The notes below the pieces were generated by a model that did no database searches, was not told where the DNA came from, and saw only the letters and a program-made list of their open reading frames with translations. A stretch of 20,635 bases of DNA from Bacteroidota bacterium. Its GTDB lineage: Bacteria > Bacteroidota > Bacteroidia > Bacteroidales > Prolixibacteraceae. This document shows, piece by piece, positions 1 to 9,042 of the stretch. Numbering within the stretch: position 1 is the stretch's first letter; every line of letters begins with the position of its first letter. The stretch is taken from positions 1 to 20,635 of the forward strand of contig JAUYEQ010000271.1 in NCBI GenBank assembly GCA_030691295.1, in the 5' to 3' direction. The translations under genes and the position numbers were made by a program.

Positions 1-324
1 CCGCGAAATATCTGAAAGGAATCCGAGGCGGCCTGAATTGATGCCCACCAATGGGATTGAACTTTTTTGCGCCACCAAAAATGATTTCAGCAAGGTTCCA
101 TCTCCGCCAAGGCTGAAAATATATGACACATCACCAGGTAAATCGTCGCCACTTTCAAATACCCCTGCAATTTCAGGTTTTAAGCAGCAATCCTGCTGCA
201 TGTATTCCAAAAAGGGCCGGTAAACGAAATATTCAACTTGTTTCTCTTTCAACAAGTCCAGAAGTCTGGCAAATTCGTCAACAAAATCAGGGTTAACGGT
301 AAGGCCGTAAAGTGCTATCTTCAT
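1..324 (-). CDS. nadK: NAD kinase, N-terminal part (cut by window edge)
   Basis: ATP-dependent phosphorylation of NAD to NADP in the cytoplasm. Reading leftwards from the ATG at 324, the frame stays open for 108 codons to the window edge, so the C-terminal two thirds are missing. The family signature is plain: GGDGT at residues 73-77, with the Asp of the GDG motif at 75 as the expected catalytic residue, followed by GINSGRLGFLSDI at 94-106, the second conserved NAD-kinase block. The start is the first ATG in frame and gives the usual MKIALYG beta strand that opens the Rossmann-like domain. The CBS-domain gene ends 41 bases upstream on the same strand, so the two probably share a transcript. 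The identification rests on these two motifs and is secure despite the truncation. Confidence 0.93.
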   Translation of the reverse strand, partial: MKIALYGLTVNPDFVDEFARLLDLLKEKQVEYFVYRPFLEYMQQDCCLKPEIAGVFESGDDLPGDVSYIFSLGGDGTLLKSFLVAQKSSIPLVGINSGRLGFLSDISR

Positions 325-365
325 TAGAAATAAATAGAGTTGATGGGTTGATTATTTGGCTTGAA

Positions 366-1031
366 TCAGATATTCATAAATTTTATCAGTTGATCGTACC
401 GGTCGTCGTATAAGTTTTGTATGATTGACTCATCCATATAAACCGCTTTAATATTGTAATCATACCGCACAAAGGTCTGAATTATTGACGACAAATCAAC
501 GACATTTATTTTCAGTGTTATGTCCATCATTTTCGAATCCTCTGCTTGATTGACATAAAAACTTAGAATCTTTGCATCATTGCCTTCAACTATTTGTGCA
601 ATTTGCGACAATGAGTAATCAATCGAATTCAATTCCAGCACGATAACTCCACCAGGTTCACGCACTGCAACCAAATCAGCAAACTTCTGAGCCAGGTCAA
701 AAACAGTAATTACACCGCAATACTCATGATGAAGGTCGAGTACCGGTACAGCACTTAATTTTAGTACCGAAATGGCAGAAAAAACTTCATATATATGCTG
801 ATCGGTGTGAACATGCGGCGAGAGTAAATGCTCTACATAATCACCAACCGGTTTATCTGTGACGTTTAAATCGTATATAATCTTATCTGAGATCAAACCG
901 ATCAATTCTTTCCCATCGACCACTGGCAAATGCGAAATCCTGAATATCTCCATCCAATTGAGCGCTTTCTGACCGCTGTCAGTAAGTCGCAACGAAGGAA
1001 CAACTTCAGAAAGGAGGTTTTGTGCTATCAT
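366..1031 (-). CDS. CBS-domain pair protein with ACT-like C-terminus
   Basis: A 221-residue soluble protein. Residues about 3-57 form one CBS motif (with HLPVVDG and LIGLISD) and about 65-120 a second (VPVLDL and [10 protein letters not shown]). CBS pairs usually bind adenine nucleotides or NAD-type ligands and regulate a partner. Residues about 128-200 have an alternating strand-helix pattern beginning with GGVIVLEL, which resembles an ACT-type ferredoxin-like regulatory domain. No transporter, dehydrogenase or other catalytic domain is attached, so it is a stand-alone sensor. It lies directly upstream of nadK on the same strand and divergent from pdxJ. A role in sensing cofactor or energy state near NAD kinase is therefore attractive, but this is inference from position. 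The exact ligand cannot be told from the sequence. Confidence 0.8.
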   Translation of the reverse strand: MIAQNLLSEVVPSLRLTDSGQKALNWMEIFRISHLPVVDGKELIGLISDKIIYDLNVTDKPVGDYVEHLLSPHVHTDQHIYEVFSAISVLKLSAVPVLDLHHEYCGVITVFDLAQKFADLVAVREPGGVIVLELNSIDYSLSQIAQIVEGNDAKILSFYVNQAEDSKMMDITLKINVVDLSSIIQTFVRYDYNIKAVYMDESIIQNLYDDRYDQLIKFMNI

Positions 1032-1098
1032 CTTTTTAAGTTTTCATTATCAGCCAATCGGATCAAAAATCGTACCTTGCGCCCATAAAATTCAGATC

Positions 1099-1812
1099 AT
1101 GACCAGACTTAGCGTAAATATAAACAAAATAGCCACATTAAGAAATTCAAGGGGCGGAACCACACCAAGTGTTCTGGAAGCCGCGATTAATTGCCAAAAC
1201 TTTGGCGCACAAGGAATTACAATCCACCCGAGACCAGATGAGCGGCACATCCGAAAGCAAGATGTTTTTGACATTAAACCTTATATTACCACTGAGTTAA
1301 ATATTGAAGGTTATCCCAGTGAAGATTTTATCAAAATGGTAATTGAGGTAAAGGCTGATCAGGTGACGCTGGTACCCGACACTCACGATCAGCTTACTTC
1401 CGATCATGGATGGGATACCATTCAACACCTTTCATTCCTGAAAGAGGTAATTGCCCGTTTCAAAGCTGCCGGAATACGCACTTCAATTTTTGTCGATCCG
1501 GATATGGAAATGATCGAAGGTGCTAAAGAAACCGGAACCGACCGGATTGAACTTTATACCGAACCTTTTGCTAAAATGTATCCTGTCGATCCGATAAAGG
1601 CAGTTGCCCCTTTCAAAGAATCTGCCAATCTTGCCCACAAACTAGGTTTGGGAATCAATGCAGGTCACGATTTAAGCCTGAAAAATCTTCGCTTTTTTTA
1701 CGATCATGTTCCTTTTCTCGACGAAGTTTCCATCGGCCACGCGTTAATTGCCGACGCACTTTATCTTGGTCTGAGAAACACCATTCAGGAATACCTTTCC
1801 TGCCTGAAATAG
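1099..1812 (+). CDS. pdxJ: Pyridoxine 5'-phosphate synthase
   Basis: Condenses 1-deoxy-D-xylulose 5-phosphate with 3-amino-2-oxopropyl phosphate to give pyridoxine 5'-phosphate, the last ring-forming step of the DXP-dependent vitamin B6 route. The 237-residue length is normal for this TIM-barrel enzyme. The diagnostic N-terminus is present ([17 protein letters not shown], residues 4-20), as is the [13 protein letters not shown] block at 39-51. The expected catalytic residues are visible as His43, Glu70 and His190 (in GINAGHDLS), and a C-terminal EVSIGHALI block supports phosphate binding. The ATG at 1099 gives the standard start. It is divergent from the CBS gene across a 67-base gap. The alpha/beta hydrolase gene follows after only 6 bases, so the two form a likely operon. 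Confidence 0.95.
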   Translation: MTRLSVNINKIATLRNSRGGTTPSVLEAAINCQNFGAQGITIHPRPDERHIRKQDVFDIKPYITTELNIEGYPSEDFIKMVIEVKADQVTLVPDTHDQLTSDHGWDTIQHLSFLKEVIARFKAAGIRTSIFVDPDMEMIEGAKETGTDRIELYTEPFAKMYPVDPIKAVAPFKESANLAHKLGLGINAGHDLSLKNLRFFYDHVPFLDEVSIGHALIADALYLGLRNTIQEYLSCLK

Positions 1813-1818
1813 CCGCTG

Positions 1819-2625
1819 ATGAAACTCTTTTTCAGAGAAGAAGGCGAAGGCTTTCCAATTGTTATTGTTCATGGATTGTACGGATCGTCGGACAACTGGC
1901 TGACAGTTGGTAAAAAATTAAGCGCTCAGTTCAAAGTTTATATGATCGACCAACGCAATCATGGCCGTTCACCCAATTCGGATGAGCACAGCTACGAAGC
2001 CTTAAAAAATGATCTGGCAGAATTTTTCGATGAGCATAAAATTGAAAAAGCCATTGTGATGGGGCACAGCATGGGCGGGAAAACTGCCATGTGTTTTGCA
2101 GCCGATTATCCTGAACGAATTGAAAAACTGATCGTCGTGGACATTGCTCCAAAAAACTACTTCTTGCTGAACGATGAAAGCCAGTATTTCCTGCATAAAA
2201 ACATACTGCAAGCCATGCTCGAAATCGATTTTGGCAGAATGGAATCGAGAAAAGAGGTTGAAAATTATCTACTCCAAAAGATTGACAGTGCGCAAATCGT
2301 TCAATTTCTATTGAAAAATGTACACCGCAGCAAGGAAACCCACCATTTTGAATGGCGGTTGAATGTAAAAGCAGTTCATGACAATCTTGATGAAATCATC
2401 AGTGGTGTGAACGAACGATGGTTTGATGACCGGCTACCAATTTTTAATTATCAGGTTCTGTTTATCAAGGGAGCAAAATCGAATTATATACTTCCTGAAG
2501 ACGAAAAAATCATCAAACGTATTTATCCTGAAGCAATTATCACTGAAATTCCGAATGCCGGACACTGGCTTCACGCAGAACAACCTGAACTGTTTATGGA
2601 GGCTGTTCAAAAGTTTATAAAATAA
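1819..2625 (+). CDS. Alpha/beta-fold hydrolase (YbfF-like esterase)
   Basis: A 268-residue cytoplasmic alpha/beta hydrolase of the small esterase/lipase type. Residues 13-27 hold the oxyanion-hole strand PIVIVHGLYGSSDNW. The nucleophile elbow GHSMGG places Ser84 as the nucleophile, DQRNHGRS at 44-51 is the typical second block, and the catalytic His is His249 in AGHWLHAEQPE. The acid should come from the acidic stretch near 227-229 after the KGAKSNYI strand. This arrangement matches the bacterial YbfF group of acyl esterases, whose true substrates are mostly unknown. It starts 6 bases after pdxJ and is probably cotranscribed; this coupling does not prove a role in vitamin B6 metabolism. It converges on malQ with 14 bases between the two genes and no obvious terminator. 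Confidence 0.85.
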   Translation: MKLFFREEGEGFPIVIVHGLYGSSDNWLTVGKKLSAQFKVYMIDQRNHGRSPNSDEHSYEALKNDLAEFFDEHKIEKAIVMGHSMGGKTAMCFAADYPERIEKLIVVDIAPKNYFLLNDESQYFLHKNILQAMLEIDFGRMESRKEVENYLLQKIDSAQIVQFLLKNVHRSKETHHFEWRLNVKAVHDNLDEIISGVNERWFDDRLPIFNYQVLFIKGAKSNYILPEDEKIIKRIYPEAIITEIPNAGHWLHAEQPELFMEAVQKFIK

Positions 2626-2639
2626 GTTCAGGAATTCTC

Positions 2640-4115
2640 CTACCGGTTATACTTCTTCGTAATTTCCCTTAAGAAATGATGGTGATTTGAACGTACCTGT
2701 GGCCAGGCAAAGCGCCATGTCCAGTTTCCAATTGCTGTTCCCGGTGTGTTCATTCGGGCTTCAGCATCCAGACCCAACAAATCCTGCATCGGAATCAGCG
2801 CCATCATTGCGGATGATGCCCAGGCATATTCTGTCATCTGCCGAACCATTTCTTTCCCATCACCCTTCAAATATTTACGGAGCATTTTGCGTTCAGACTT
2901 TTTGATAGATTTAAACCACCCCAGCGTGGTATCATTGTCGTGTGTTCCGGTGTAAACTACAAAATTCGAGTCGTAGTTGTGCGGTAGATTCTCATTCGCG
3001 GCATCCGACCCAAAAGCAAACTGCAGGATTTTCATTCCCGGCAAACCAAAATCATCCCGTAATTTTTCTACTTCAGGAGTAATAACTCCCAAATCTTCAG
3101 CGATGATATTTAATTTTCCGTACTTTTCGTTTAATTTTCTGAACAATTCATGGCCTTTTGCAGGAAGCCACTCTCCCACTACTGCCGTTTTCGCTTCGGC
3201 AGCTACTGCCCAGAACGATTCCAATCCGCGAAAATGATCCACCCGAACCTGATCGAACATCCGGAGGTTAAAATGAATGCGTGCCAGCCACCAGTCGAAA
3301 TCGCGTTCTGCCACCCTTTCCCAGTCGAACACGGGATTTCCCCAAAGCTGGCCGGTTTCGCTGAAATAATCGGGGGGAACTCCGCCAACCTGAGTTGGTT
3401 TTGAATCTGAATCAAGCAGGAATATATCCTGATTGGCCCAAACATCGGCACTGTCAAGCGAAACATACAATGGAATATCGCCGATGATCGAAATACCTTT
3501 CGAATTGGCATATGATTTCAATTTAAACCACTGCCTAAAAAAAATGAATTGTAGAAAACGATGAAAATCAATTTCGGCGTGCAATTCCTTAAATGCCTCC
3601 TGAAGTGCCGGCTTATCGCGGATTACAAGCTTTTTCTTCCAGGTATTCCAAACAGTTTCGCCATATTTGGTTTTTAGCGAACGAAACAGTGCATAATCGT
3701 CGAGCCACCAGGAGTTATGACTCATAAATGCAACATATTCGTCTTTGTAGCGGTCGAAGTTCCTTTTAAAACTGGCAAAAGCTTCGTGAAAAAGGAACAT
3801 TTTCCATTCCTCAACCCTTTCGAATTCTACTTTTTTCACTTTGAAATGCTGATCGGTTACCGAATCTTTTGAGATTAATCGATCGGTCACCAATTGCTGA
3901 ATGTCAATAAACATCGGATCGCCTGCGAATGCGGAATAACATTGATAGGGAGAGTTTCCATAACCGGTTGGGCAAAGCGGCAATATCTGCCACAGCTTTT
4001 GTTTTGTTTTTGCCAGAAAATCGACAAACAAAAATGCATCTTTACCCAAACTGCCAATTCCGTCGCTGCCAGGCAATGAACTGATATGCAACAATATTCC
4101 GCTACTTCTTTCCAT
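2640..4115 (-). CDS. malQ: 4-alpha-glucanotransferase (amylomaltase, GH77)
   Basis: Transfers alpha-1,4-glucan segments between malto-oligosaccharides in the cytoplasm, in maltodextrin and glycogen turnover. At 491 residues it is the compact, plant/Thermus-like form, without the long N-terminal extension found in some Bacteroides homologues. The whole GH77 signature set is visible: LPLCPTGYGNSPYQ (46-58), the nucleophile Asp293 in RVDHFRG, the acid/base Glu340 in IIAEDLG, the transition-state Asp393 in YTGTHDNDT, and NTPGTAIGNW near the C-terminus. The ATG at 4115 opens with MERSSGILLHISSLPG, the classic start. The oxidoreductase gene ends 45 bases upstream on the same strand, so cotranscription is possible. 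The short gap carries a small repeat (4131-4158). Confidence 0.95.
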   Translation of the reverse strand: MERSSGILLHISSLPGSDGIGSLGKDAFLFVDFLAKTKQKLWQILPLCPTGYGNSPYQCYSAFAGDPMFIDIQQLVTDRLISKDSVTDQHFKVKKVEFERVEEWKMFLFHEAFASFKRNFDRYKDEYVAFMSHNSWWLDDYALFRSLKTKYGETVWNTWKKKLVIRDKPALQEAFKELHAEIDFHRFLQFIFFRQWFKLKSYANSKGISIIGDIPLYVSLDSADVWANQDIFLLDSDSKPTQVGGVPPDYFSETGQLWGNPVFDWERVAERDFDWWLARIHFNLRMFDQVRVDHFRGLESFWAVAAEAKTAVVGEWLPAKGHELFRKLNEKYGKLNIIAEDLGVITPEVEKLRDDFGLPGMKILQFAFGSDAANENLPHNYDSNFVVYTGTHDNDTTLGWFKSIKKSERKMLRKYLKGDGKEMVRQMTEYAWASSAMMALIPMQDLLGLDAEARMNTPGTAIGNWTWRFAWPQVRSNHHHFLREITKKYNR

Positions 4116-4130
4116 GAGAGTTTATTGGTA

Positions 4131-4158
4131 TAATCTGTGCAAATTTGTGTAATCTGTG
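4131..4158. repeat. Short imperfect direct repeats of AATCTGTG
   Basis: Three units lie in tandem in the gap between the oxidoreductase and malQ genes: TAATCTGTG at 4131, AAATTTGTG at 4141 and TAATCTGTG at 4150, with a period of 9-10 bases. From memory, similar strings recur between genes in Bacteroidota genomes, so this may be a copy of a dispersed intergenic repeat. It could also be part of the malQ leader. Function unknown. Confidence 0.4.
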
Positions 4159-4160
4159 GT

Positions 4161-5252
4161 TTATTTATAATTATTCCGGTAAGCCTTCAGGAAACCGGCT
4201 GTTTCCCGTACTATTCGCTGAACCGCCAATCCATGTTTAAGTTCAGGTACAAAGGCTTTCAAATCACTGCCCCCAAGAAAAATATAATGGGCATGGATCA
4301 TCGACCTCAACCAGCCCGGCGGAACATGACCTGACGGAAAACTGGTTATTGGCAAATAATTGCTTCCAACAACCTGTTTGGTCCACATTCCGGTTTCTTC
4401 CAGATAGTATTCGAAATAATCAACCGAATGTGATGAATACCGCAACATTCCCTTTTCAGCATAAATTTCGAGCGAAACCAGATCGCCCGTTCCAGAACTA
4501 ATCCGACTGGCCGACATCGTTCCGGCTGCATAATTTTCAGGATGAACAAGCGACAAAGAACTGAACAAATCTGAATCTTCAGGCACATCGTCAAAACGGC
4601 CAGCCTGAAAAGCGCTGGTTATTTGCAGGTTTTCGCCCAAAAAAGCCATCAGCAAACTAATCCCGTGCGAACCCAAATCGGCCATCGCCCCGCCATCAGG
4701 AGCAGGCGTAAGGCGGGTTACACGTTTTTCGCGGTACGACTGCTGCAAATAATCGCCGTGATAATATTTAAGGTCGAAATGGATCGGCTTGCCAAGTTTT
4801 CCGGAGTGCCAAAAAGCCAAAGCCTCACGCACCGAAGCTGTCTGCAAATACTGAAAACCAACCTGAATAACTTTTCCTGATTCAACTGCAATTTTAGCCA
4901 TTTGCTGCTCTTCCTCCAGATTTGAACAAACCGGTTTTTCAATGTAAATCCGATTGACAGAAGGCATTTGAAGCGCCAATTTCAGATGCTCAAAATGAAC
5001 CTTGTTGGGACCTAAAATCAGCACTGTATTTATGTCCGTATTGCTCCTGAATTCTTCGATAGAAAGGGATTTTTTAAAGCCAAACTTTTCGGCGAAAGAT
5101 TCCCGGCTTTCTTTTCTGGCCGAACAAACTGCTTCAAACACAATTTCAGGAACTTCAGGATAAAAATACCTGAGCGAATTTAACGCGAAAGCATGTGCCC
5201 GCGCTATTCCTCCTGCTCCTAAAAATCCAATAACCATTTTTTCTGAATCCAT
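4161..5252 (-). CDS. Gfo/Idh/MocA-family oxidoreductase
   Basis: A 363-residue NAD(P)-dependent sugar or cyclitol dehydrogenase-type protein. The N-terminal Rossmann fold shows VIGFLGAGGIARAHA (7-21), the dinucleotide-binding glycine loop. The family EKP motif is at 105-107 (YIEKPVC) with Lys106 as the usual catalytic lysine, and a DLGSH motif at 192-196 supplies the usual active-site His196. No signal peptide is present; the protein lacks the Tat signal found in many Bacteroidota relatives. Substrate cannot be predicted inside this very broad family. The start could be the ATG at 5252 or the one five codons later. Its neighbours, malQ downstream and the arabinofuranosidase upstream, fit carbohydrate metabolism. 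Confidence 0.85.
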   Translation of the reverse strand: MDSEKMVIGFLGAGGIARAHAFALNSLRYFYPEVPEIVFEAVCSARKESRESFAEKFGFKKSLSIEEFRSNTDINTVLILGPNKVHFEHLKLALQMPSVNRIYIEKPVCSNLEEEQQMAKIAVESGKVIQVGFQYLQTASVREALAFWHSGKLGKPIHFDLKYYHGDYLQQSYREKRVTRLTPAPDGGAMADLGSHGISLLMAFLGENLQITSAFQAGRFDDVPEDSDLFSSLSLVHPENYAAGTMSASRISSGTGDLVSLEIYAEKGMLRYSSHSVDYFEYYLEETGMWTKQVVGSNYLPITSFPSGHVPPGWLRSMIHAHYIFLGGSDLKAFVPELKHGLAVQRIVRETAGFLKAYRNNYK

Positions 5253-5349
5253 GAAATGTGTTCTGAAGTTGGAAGTCTCAAAATTAAAGTATTTAGTGAG
5301 AGTTTTGATTTTTTTTTTGAGGATTGAACTGATTGAGAAATTGAAATAA

Positions 5350-5383
5350 AAATGGCCGGACTGCTTTCACAATCCGGCCATTT
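5350..5383 (-). terminator. Intrinsic terminator after the GH51 gene
   Basis: An 11-bp perfect stem (AAATGGCCGGA pairing with TCCGGCCATTT) with a 12-base loop, followed on the minus strand by a T-rich run (TTTTTATTTC). It lies 61 bases past the stop of the arabinofuranosidase gene and separates it from the oxidoreductase gene. Confidence 0.8.
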
Positions 5384-5443
5384 ATTAATGTTTTATCCGT
5401 CGGCTAAAGCCAGACGGCAAAGGATATTTTCAGAATTTACTAA

Positions 5444-6988
5444 CTACTCCAATTCTAAAACAACTACTGATTTGGAAGGTATGCTCACTTCCAACTTGCT
5501 GTCAGATAGTTTCTTTGCATTTTTAAATGCAACAGGTTTTACAGCTTCAGGCTTGTCGAAAGTATTGACAGAATTGAAAGCGGCAGCAGTTAAAACTGTT
5601 CCTGAATTGATTTTTGCGAACCCTTTTCCGGAAAGATTGATCTCGAGTTTTATCTCTTTGTTTGGATTCAGGTTGCTGAGGGTAACATGGATTTTACCGT
5701 TTTTGTCAACCGATGCTGAACTACTGATGGCAGGAATCTGGTCGTTTCCCAGTTTGTATTGCTCGCAAAACAGGCTCGATGGCAGCAAAGTTGCATCCTG
5801 GTGCACATTGTAAATTTTAAAAACATGGTAAGTTGGAGTCAAAACCATTTTGTTTCCTTCGGTCAAAATCATTGCCTGCAATACATTTACAATCTGGGCA
5901 ATGTTGGCCATTTTAACACGATCGGCATGTTTGTTCAGGATATCAAGAGTTGTTGAAGCAATCAAAGCGTCGCGCATCGAATTTTGCTGAAAAAGGTGAC
6001 CGGGAATAGTTCCGGGTTCAACATCAGTCCAGATTCCCCATTCGTCAACCAATAAATCAACTCGTTTATCTTTATCGTACTGATCCATAATAGAGGAATG
6101 TTTGCTCACCAGTTCATCCATGTACAAACCTTTTTTCAATCCTGAAAAATACAATTCTTCGCCAAAACCGGTTGCAGCCGATTTATTGTTCCAGCCTTCA
6201 CCAGCAATTGTGTAATAATGCAACGACAATCCATCCATGTTGTTACGACCTTTTTCCATCAGCACTTTGGTCCAGTTAAAATCGCTTCCGTTCGCTCCAC
6301 AACCAATACGGTCGAATTTATCGCCACCATACATTTTTGCATAGTTGGAATATTGTCTCATCAGGTCGGCATAAAACTCGGGAGTCATATCGCCACCGCA
6401 ACCCCAGCTTTCGTTGCCTATTCCAATAAATTTTACATCCCATGGTTTATCGCGGCCATTTTTCCGGCGGAGGTTGGCCATCGGAACATCATCATCCGAA
6501 GTCATGTATTCGATCCATTCCACCATCTCAACCACAGTTCCTGAACCAACATTGGCTGAAATGTATGGATCGCATTTCAGTAATTCACAAAGATCGAGAA
6601 ATTCGTTGGTACCAAAACTATTGTCTTCAACGGTTCCTCCCCAGAATACATTTTTAATTTTCGGACGTTGGTTCAGTGGGCCAACACCGTCTTTCCAATG
6701 GTAAGTATCGGCAAAACAACCGCCCGGCCAGCGAAGTACCGGAACTTTCAATGCCTGAAGCGCTTCAAGTATATCTTTACGGTAACCGTTCACATTGGGG
6801 ATCGGAGAATCTTTTCCCACCCAAATTCCATCGTAAATACAACGGCCAAGGTGTTCGGCAAACTGACCGTAAATGTTCTTATTAATCTGGGTTTTCCCTC
6901 CGGCAACATCAATCGAAAGTACATTGACCTGAGCATTTGTCGCAAAAGCGGCAAACAGAATAAACAAAAATAGAGTTAACTTTTTCAT
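5444..6988 (-). CDS. Secreted alpha-L-arabinofuranosidase (GH51)
   Basis: Removes terminal alpha-L-arabinofuranosyl residues from arabinan, arabinoxylan or related plant polymers by a retaining mechanism. The 514-residue length is typical of GH51. The N-terminus, [20 protein letters not shown], is a classical signal peptide with cleavage expected after the TNAQ region, so the enzyme should reach the periplasm or beyond. Catalytic signatures are clear: the acid/base Glu193 in [11 protein letters not shown] and the nucleophile Glu316 in LLVDEWGIW. The N-terminal block [16 protein letters not shown] (41-56) and [16 protein letters not shown] (86-101) are family hallmarks, and the last ~100 residues form the usual beta-sandwich. 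No SusC/SusD pair or sugar sensor lies nearby, so this is not an obvious complete polysaccharide utilization locus. It has its own terminator downstream and appears to be a single-gene unit. Confidence 0.94.
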   Translation of the reverse strand: MKKLTLFLFILFAAFATNAQVNVLSIDVAGGKTQINKNIYGQFAEHLGRCIYDGIWVGKDSPIPNVNGYRKDILEALQALKVPVLRWPGGCFADTYHWKDGVGPLNQRPKIKNVFWGGTVEDNSFGTNEFLDLCELLKCDPYISANVGSGTVVEMVEWIEYMTSDDDVPMANLRRKNGRDKPWDVKFIGIGNESWGCGGDMTPEFYADLMRQYSNYAKMYGGDKFDRIGCGANGSDFNWTKVLMEKGRNNMDGLSLHYYTIAGEGWNNKSAATGFGEELYFSGLKKGLYMDELVSKHSSIMDQYDKDKRVDLLVDEWGIWTDVEPGTIPGHLFQQNSMRDALIASTTLDILNKHADRVKMANIAQIVNVLQAMILTEGNKMVLTPTYHVFKIYNVHQDATLLPSSLFCEQYKLGNDQIPAISSSASVDKNGKIHVTLSNLNPNKEIKLEINLSGKGFAKINSGTVLTAAAFNSVNTFDKPEAVKPVAFKNAKKLSDSKLEVSIPSKSVVVLELE

Positions 6989-7110
6989 CTTGAGTAATTT
7001 TATTGGTTATGTATTAGTTTCCGGGTTAAGAACTCAAAACAACAAAAAAATAATTGTCTTTCAAACACTTTATTTTTTATAACACAAAAATAAATGCCTC
7101 AACATAGGTA

Positions 7111-8388
7111 TTAATTGGCGTTTGCGTATTCATTTAACGCGAATTCTTCAATGGCGGTAAGCAAAAGCCCGTTATATGGAGCAAATTTTTCTTTTCTTTT
7201 CTGAATAAATGAAAAACTGAACGGCGAGTGATTTTCCATTTCAAGCACATACTTTTTAGTATAATAATCAGGATTTTGTGCGATAGCTTCGATGATAAAA
7301 AGATCCATACTTTTTCGCATCAACGATTGAAATACATCAATCTGCCGACCTCCAAAAAGTGGCAGGCTTTTCATAACCTGTTCGCCAAACCAGTAAGTTT
7401 TGTTTAGCCTGATATCCAGCAACTGATTACTTCCTGAAAAAACAGTTTTCAAACCGGCAGCCTGATCTTCATTAACATCCTGAATATCATCCAATAATTG
7501 CAAATATGCGCCGTACCCAAACAGAAAGTGTTCCTGCTCTTTACTGAGCCGGCCAGCCACCAGATAACCGTCGGCCAAAACCGATGCACCACCTTTTGCA
7601 ATACATATCTTTAGAATTTCGGTTTCCGAAAGGTCATCGCCAGAATGAATTAAATACATGCTTTGCGTTTGGGCCTGATGTATTGCAAGTAAACTCCGGT
7701 AAACTTCAGGATAACCTGATCGCGGATATTCATCTTCAATCATTGATACCAAACTAAAAATGGTTTGTTCTGCGGAATTGTTCGGCTCGGGATTTTGACC
7801 ATTCAAACGCAAATAAAAATTATTGCTGAATATTAACTTGTCGGATGAGCTAATCGCAGGATTATCGATCAGATTGTCAGTATATGGGTACAACAAACTA
7901 TAAGCAAACATAGATGGGGTTTGCCGGATCGGTAACCCCAATACAATTTGCAATCCATTCATAATCCACATATTCCGGCAAGCCTGAAAAACATCGTGAA
8001 ATGTCAATGTTGGATCGAACAGTCTTGCCTTTCTTACAAACTGCCGTGTAACCTCAGTTAATTCGTCCGAGAACATTACCTGAAGTTGTATTTGGGTAAA
8101 GTCGAGCCCATCCCGGAAAAAAGTTCGTGTATTTTCAAAAAACAATCGTTCGTCCTTTTCATTGAAATTCTTCCGGGTTAACTTTCCATTTCTGACGACT
8201 TTTACCGACTGAATGTACTTATCAAGAATTTCTTCACGCGATTGCTTCTCGTTCTGGTTGAATTTTTGGGTTATAAATGGAAAATCAGATTTGCTGTCTT
8301 CCCAAAATACAGCATAATCTTCAAGATACTTTTGAATCATTGCAAACCGGATTAAATTGTTCGGGCAAAAAGAAACATTTATATTCAC
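7111..8388 (-). CDS. Class I isoprenoid-synthase-fold protein
   Basis: A 425-residue, probably all-helical protein with no signal peptide. Two aspartate clusters look like the metal-diphosphate motifs of class I isoprenoid enzymes: DNLID at 171-175 (in LYPYTDNLIDNP) and DDIQD at 301-305 or so (in LQLLDDIQDVNED). They are about 130 residues apart, as expected for the two facing helices. KGGASVLADGYLVAG lies between them, as in prenyl-diphosphate-binding helices. The protein resembles the Bacteroidota group annotated as 'class 1 isoprenoid biosynthesis enzyme'; the substrate and product are unknown. It could be a prenyltransferase, a terpene synthase or a squalene-synthase-like enzyme. The start at 8388 is the longest choice; the ATG at 8340 (residue 17, MIQKYLEDY) is equally reasonable and may be the true one. 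No other terpenoid genes are in view. Confidence 0.65.
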   Translation of the reverse strand: MNINVSFCPNNLIRFAMIQKYLEDYAVFWEDSKSDFPFITQKFNQNEKQSREEILDKYIQSVKVVRNGKLTRKNFNEKDERLFFENTRTFFRDGLDFTQIQLQVMFSDELTEVTRQFVRKARLFDPTLTFHDVFQACRNMWIMNGLQIVLGLPIRQTPSMFAYSLLYPYTDNLIDNPAISSSDKLIFSNNFYLRLNGQNPEPNNSAEQTIFSLVSMIEDEYPRSGYPEVYRSLLAIHQAQTQSMYLIHSGDDLSETEILKICIAKGGASVLADGYLVAGRLSKEQEHFLFGYGAYLQLLDDIQDVNEDQAAGLKTVFSGSNQLLDIRLNKTYWFGEQVMKSLPLFGGRQIDVFQSLMRKSMDLFIIEAIAQNPDYYTKKYVLEMENHSPFSFSFIQKRKEKFAPYNGLLLTAIEEFALNEYANAN

Positions 8389-8534
8389 TGAAGCACAACA
8401 AAAACGGCTAATTGCTGAATTCCGCCGATAAACGAACTTCCAGGATTAAATTTTCATGAATGCAGAATCAAAATCTGGAACAAAATTAATTCAAAATAGC
8501 ACAACAAAACAATCTTCAAATTGATAAATGTTTT

Positions 8535-8542
8535 TATATTTG
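8535..8542 (+). promoter_or_regulatory. Candidate -7 element of the tRNA-Leu promoter
   Basis: TATATTTG matches the Bacteroidota -7 consensus TAnnTTTG exactly and lies 24 bases before the mature tRNA 5' end, a sensible distance for a short 5' leader. No convincing -33 element is seen at the expected place, so this is a motif match only. Confidence 0.5.
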
Positions 8543-8566
8543 CAGCGCTTTAAAAGAAAAGCAAAT

Positions 8567-8650
8567 GCCCGGATGGTGAAATTGGTAGACACGCTAGTTT
8601 CAGGGACTAGTGAGCGCAAGCTTGTGCAAGTTCGAGTCTTGTTCCGGGCA
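8567..8650 (+). tRNA. tRNA-Leu (anticodon CAG)
   Basis: 84 bases that fold as a class II tRNA. The acceptor stem is GCCCGGA (8567-8573) with TCCGGGC (8643-8649), and A8650 is the discriminator. The anticodon stem is CTAGT/ACTAG around loop TTCAGGG, giving anticodon CAG, which reads CUG leucine codons. A long variable arm follows (GAGCGCAAGCTTGTGC), as expected for leucine tRNAs, then a T-arm with GTTCGAGTC. The 3' CCA is not encoded. A dedicated terminator follows 16 bases later. Confidence 0.95.
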
Positions 8651-8666
8651 CTGTTAGGAAAATTAT

Positions 8667-8702
8667 AACCGCTGAAGACATTGATCTTCAGCGGTTTTTT
8701 TT
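8667..8702 (+). terminator. Intrinsic terminator of tRNA-Leu
   Basis: A perfect 12-bp stem, AACCGCTGAAGA with TCTTCAGCGGTT, a 6-base loop, and a run of eight T from 8695 to 8702. Confidence 0.92.
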
Positions 8703-8945
8703 AGCTTATCTCTCACAATATTCATTCATCACAAATAATCACAAATTAGAATTCGGTTTTTCTCCACTTCCAACTCATCTTGTTCCTGCGGCACGATCTT
8801 TGACAATGACCATTCCTCATAAATTAAATGCGAAGTATGAATTTCAAAAAGCCGCTAAGGGTATTTCAATGTTAACTTTATGGCAAATATAAATCCCGGT
8901 TATTATCCACAGAACGACCTTGTGGTCAGGAGTTCCCTGAAAAAG
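8703..8945. other. Intergenic stretch with nothing recognised
   Basis: Between the tRNA terminator and the first operator of the signalling locus I see no convincing ORF, RNA gene, inverted repeat of note or IS end. It is AT-rich, with one G/C-richer patch near 8780-8800 (CTTGTTCCTGCGGCACG) and a short 4-bp inverted repeat GACC/GGTC at 8928-8939. It may be decayed sequence. Confidence 0.5.
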
Positions 8946-9010
8946 TATGAATTATGTAATTTTCATACAAAGAATTGCATTGCATTAATGATTTAATTTA
9001 TACATCTTTG
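8946..9010 (+). promoter_or_regulatory. Tandem 21-bp direct-repeat operator plus -7 element, copy 1 (AraC operon)
   Basis: First of five promoters with the same layout. TATGAATTATGTAA (8946-8959) is the first box. AGAATTGCAT (8971-8980) stands at the place of the second box, 21 bases on, and keeps only the TGCA core. A TCTTTG -7-like element lies at 9005-9010, 59 bases after the start of box 1. This is the most diverged of the five copies. It lies about 30 bases before the AraC-type start codon, so that gene may control itself (inference). Confidence 0.6.
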
Positions 9011-9042
9011 CAAGTATCCAACTAATAAAAAAACAAAATCAA

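Noticed and set aside
5352..5813. A 153-codon plus-strand frame opposite the end of the arabinofuranosidase gene.
   Set aside because: It starts inside the terminator hairpin and runs antisense to conserved GH51 coding sequence; no domain seen.
4161..8388. The GH51, oxidoreductase and malQ genes as a polysaccharide utilization locus.
   Set aside because: No SusC/SusD pair or sugar-responsive sensor is present, and a terminator splits the group.
8567..9042. tRNA-Leu as the attachment site of an integrated island carrying the signalling locus.
   Set aside because: No integrase gene and no direct repeat of the tRNA 3' end is seen in the window; the right boundary is out of view.
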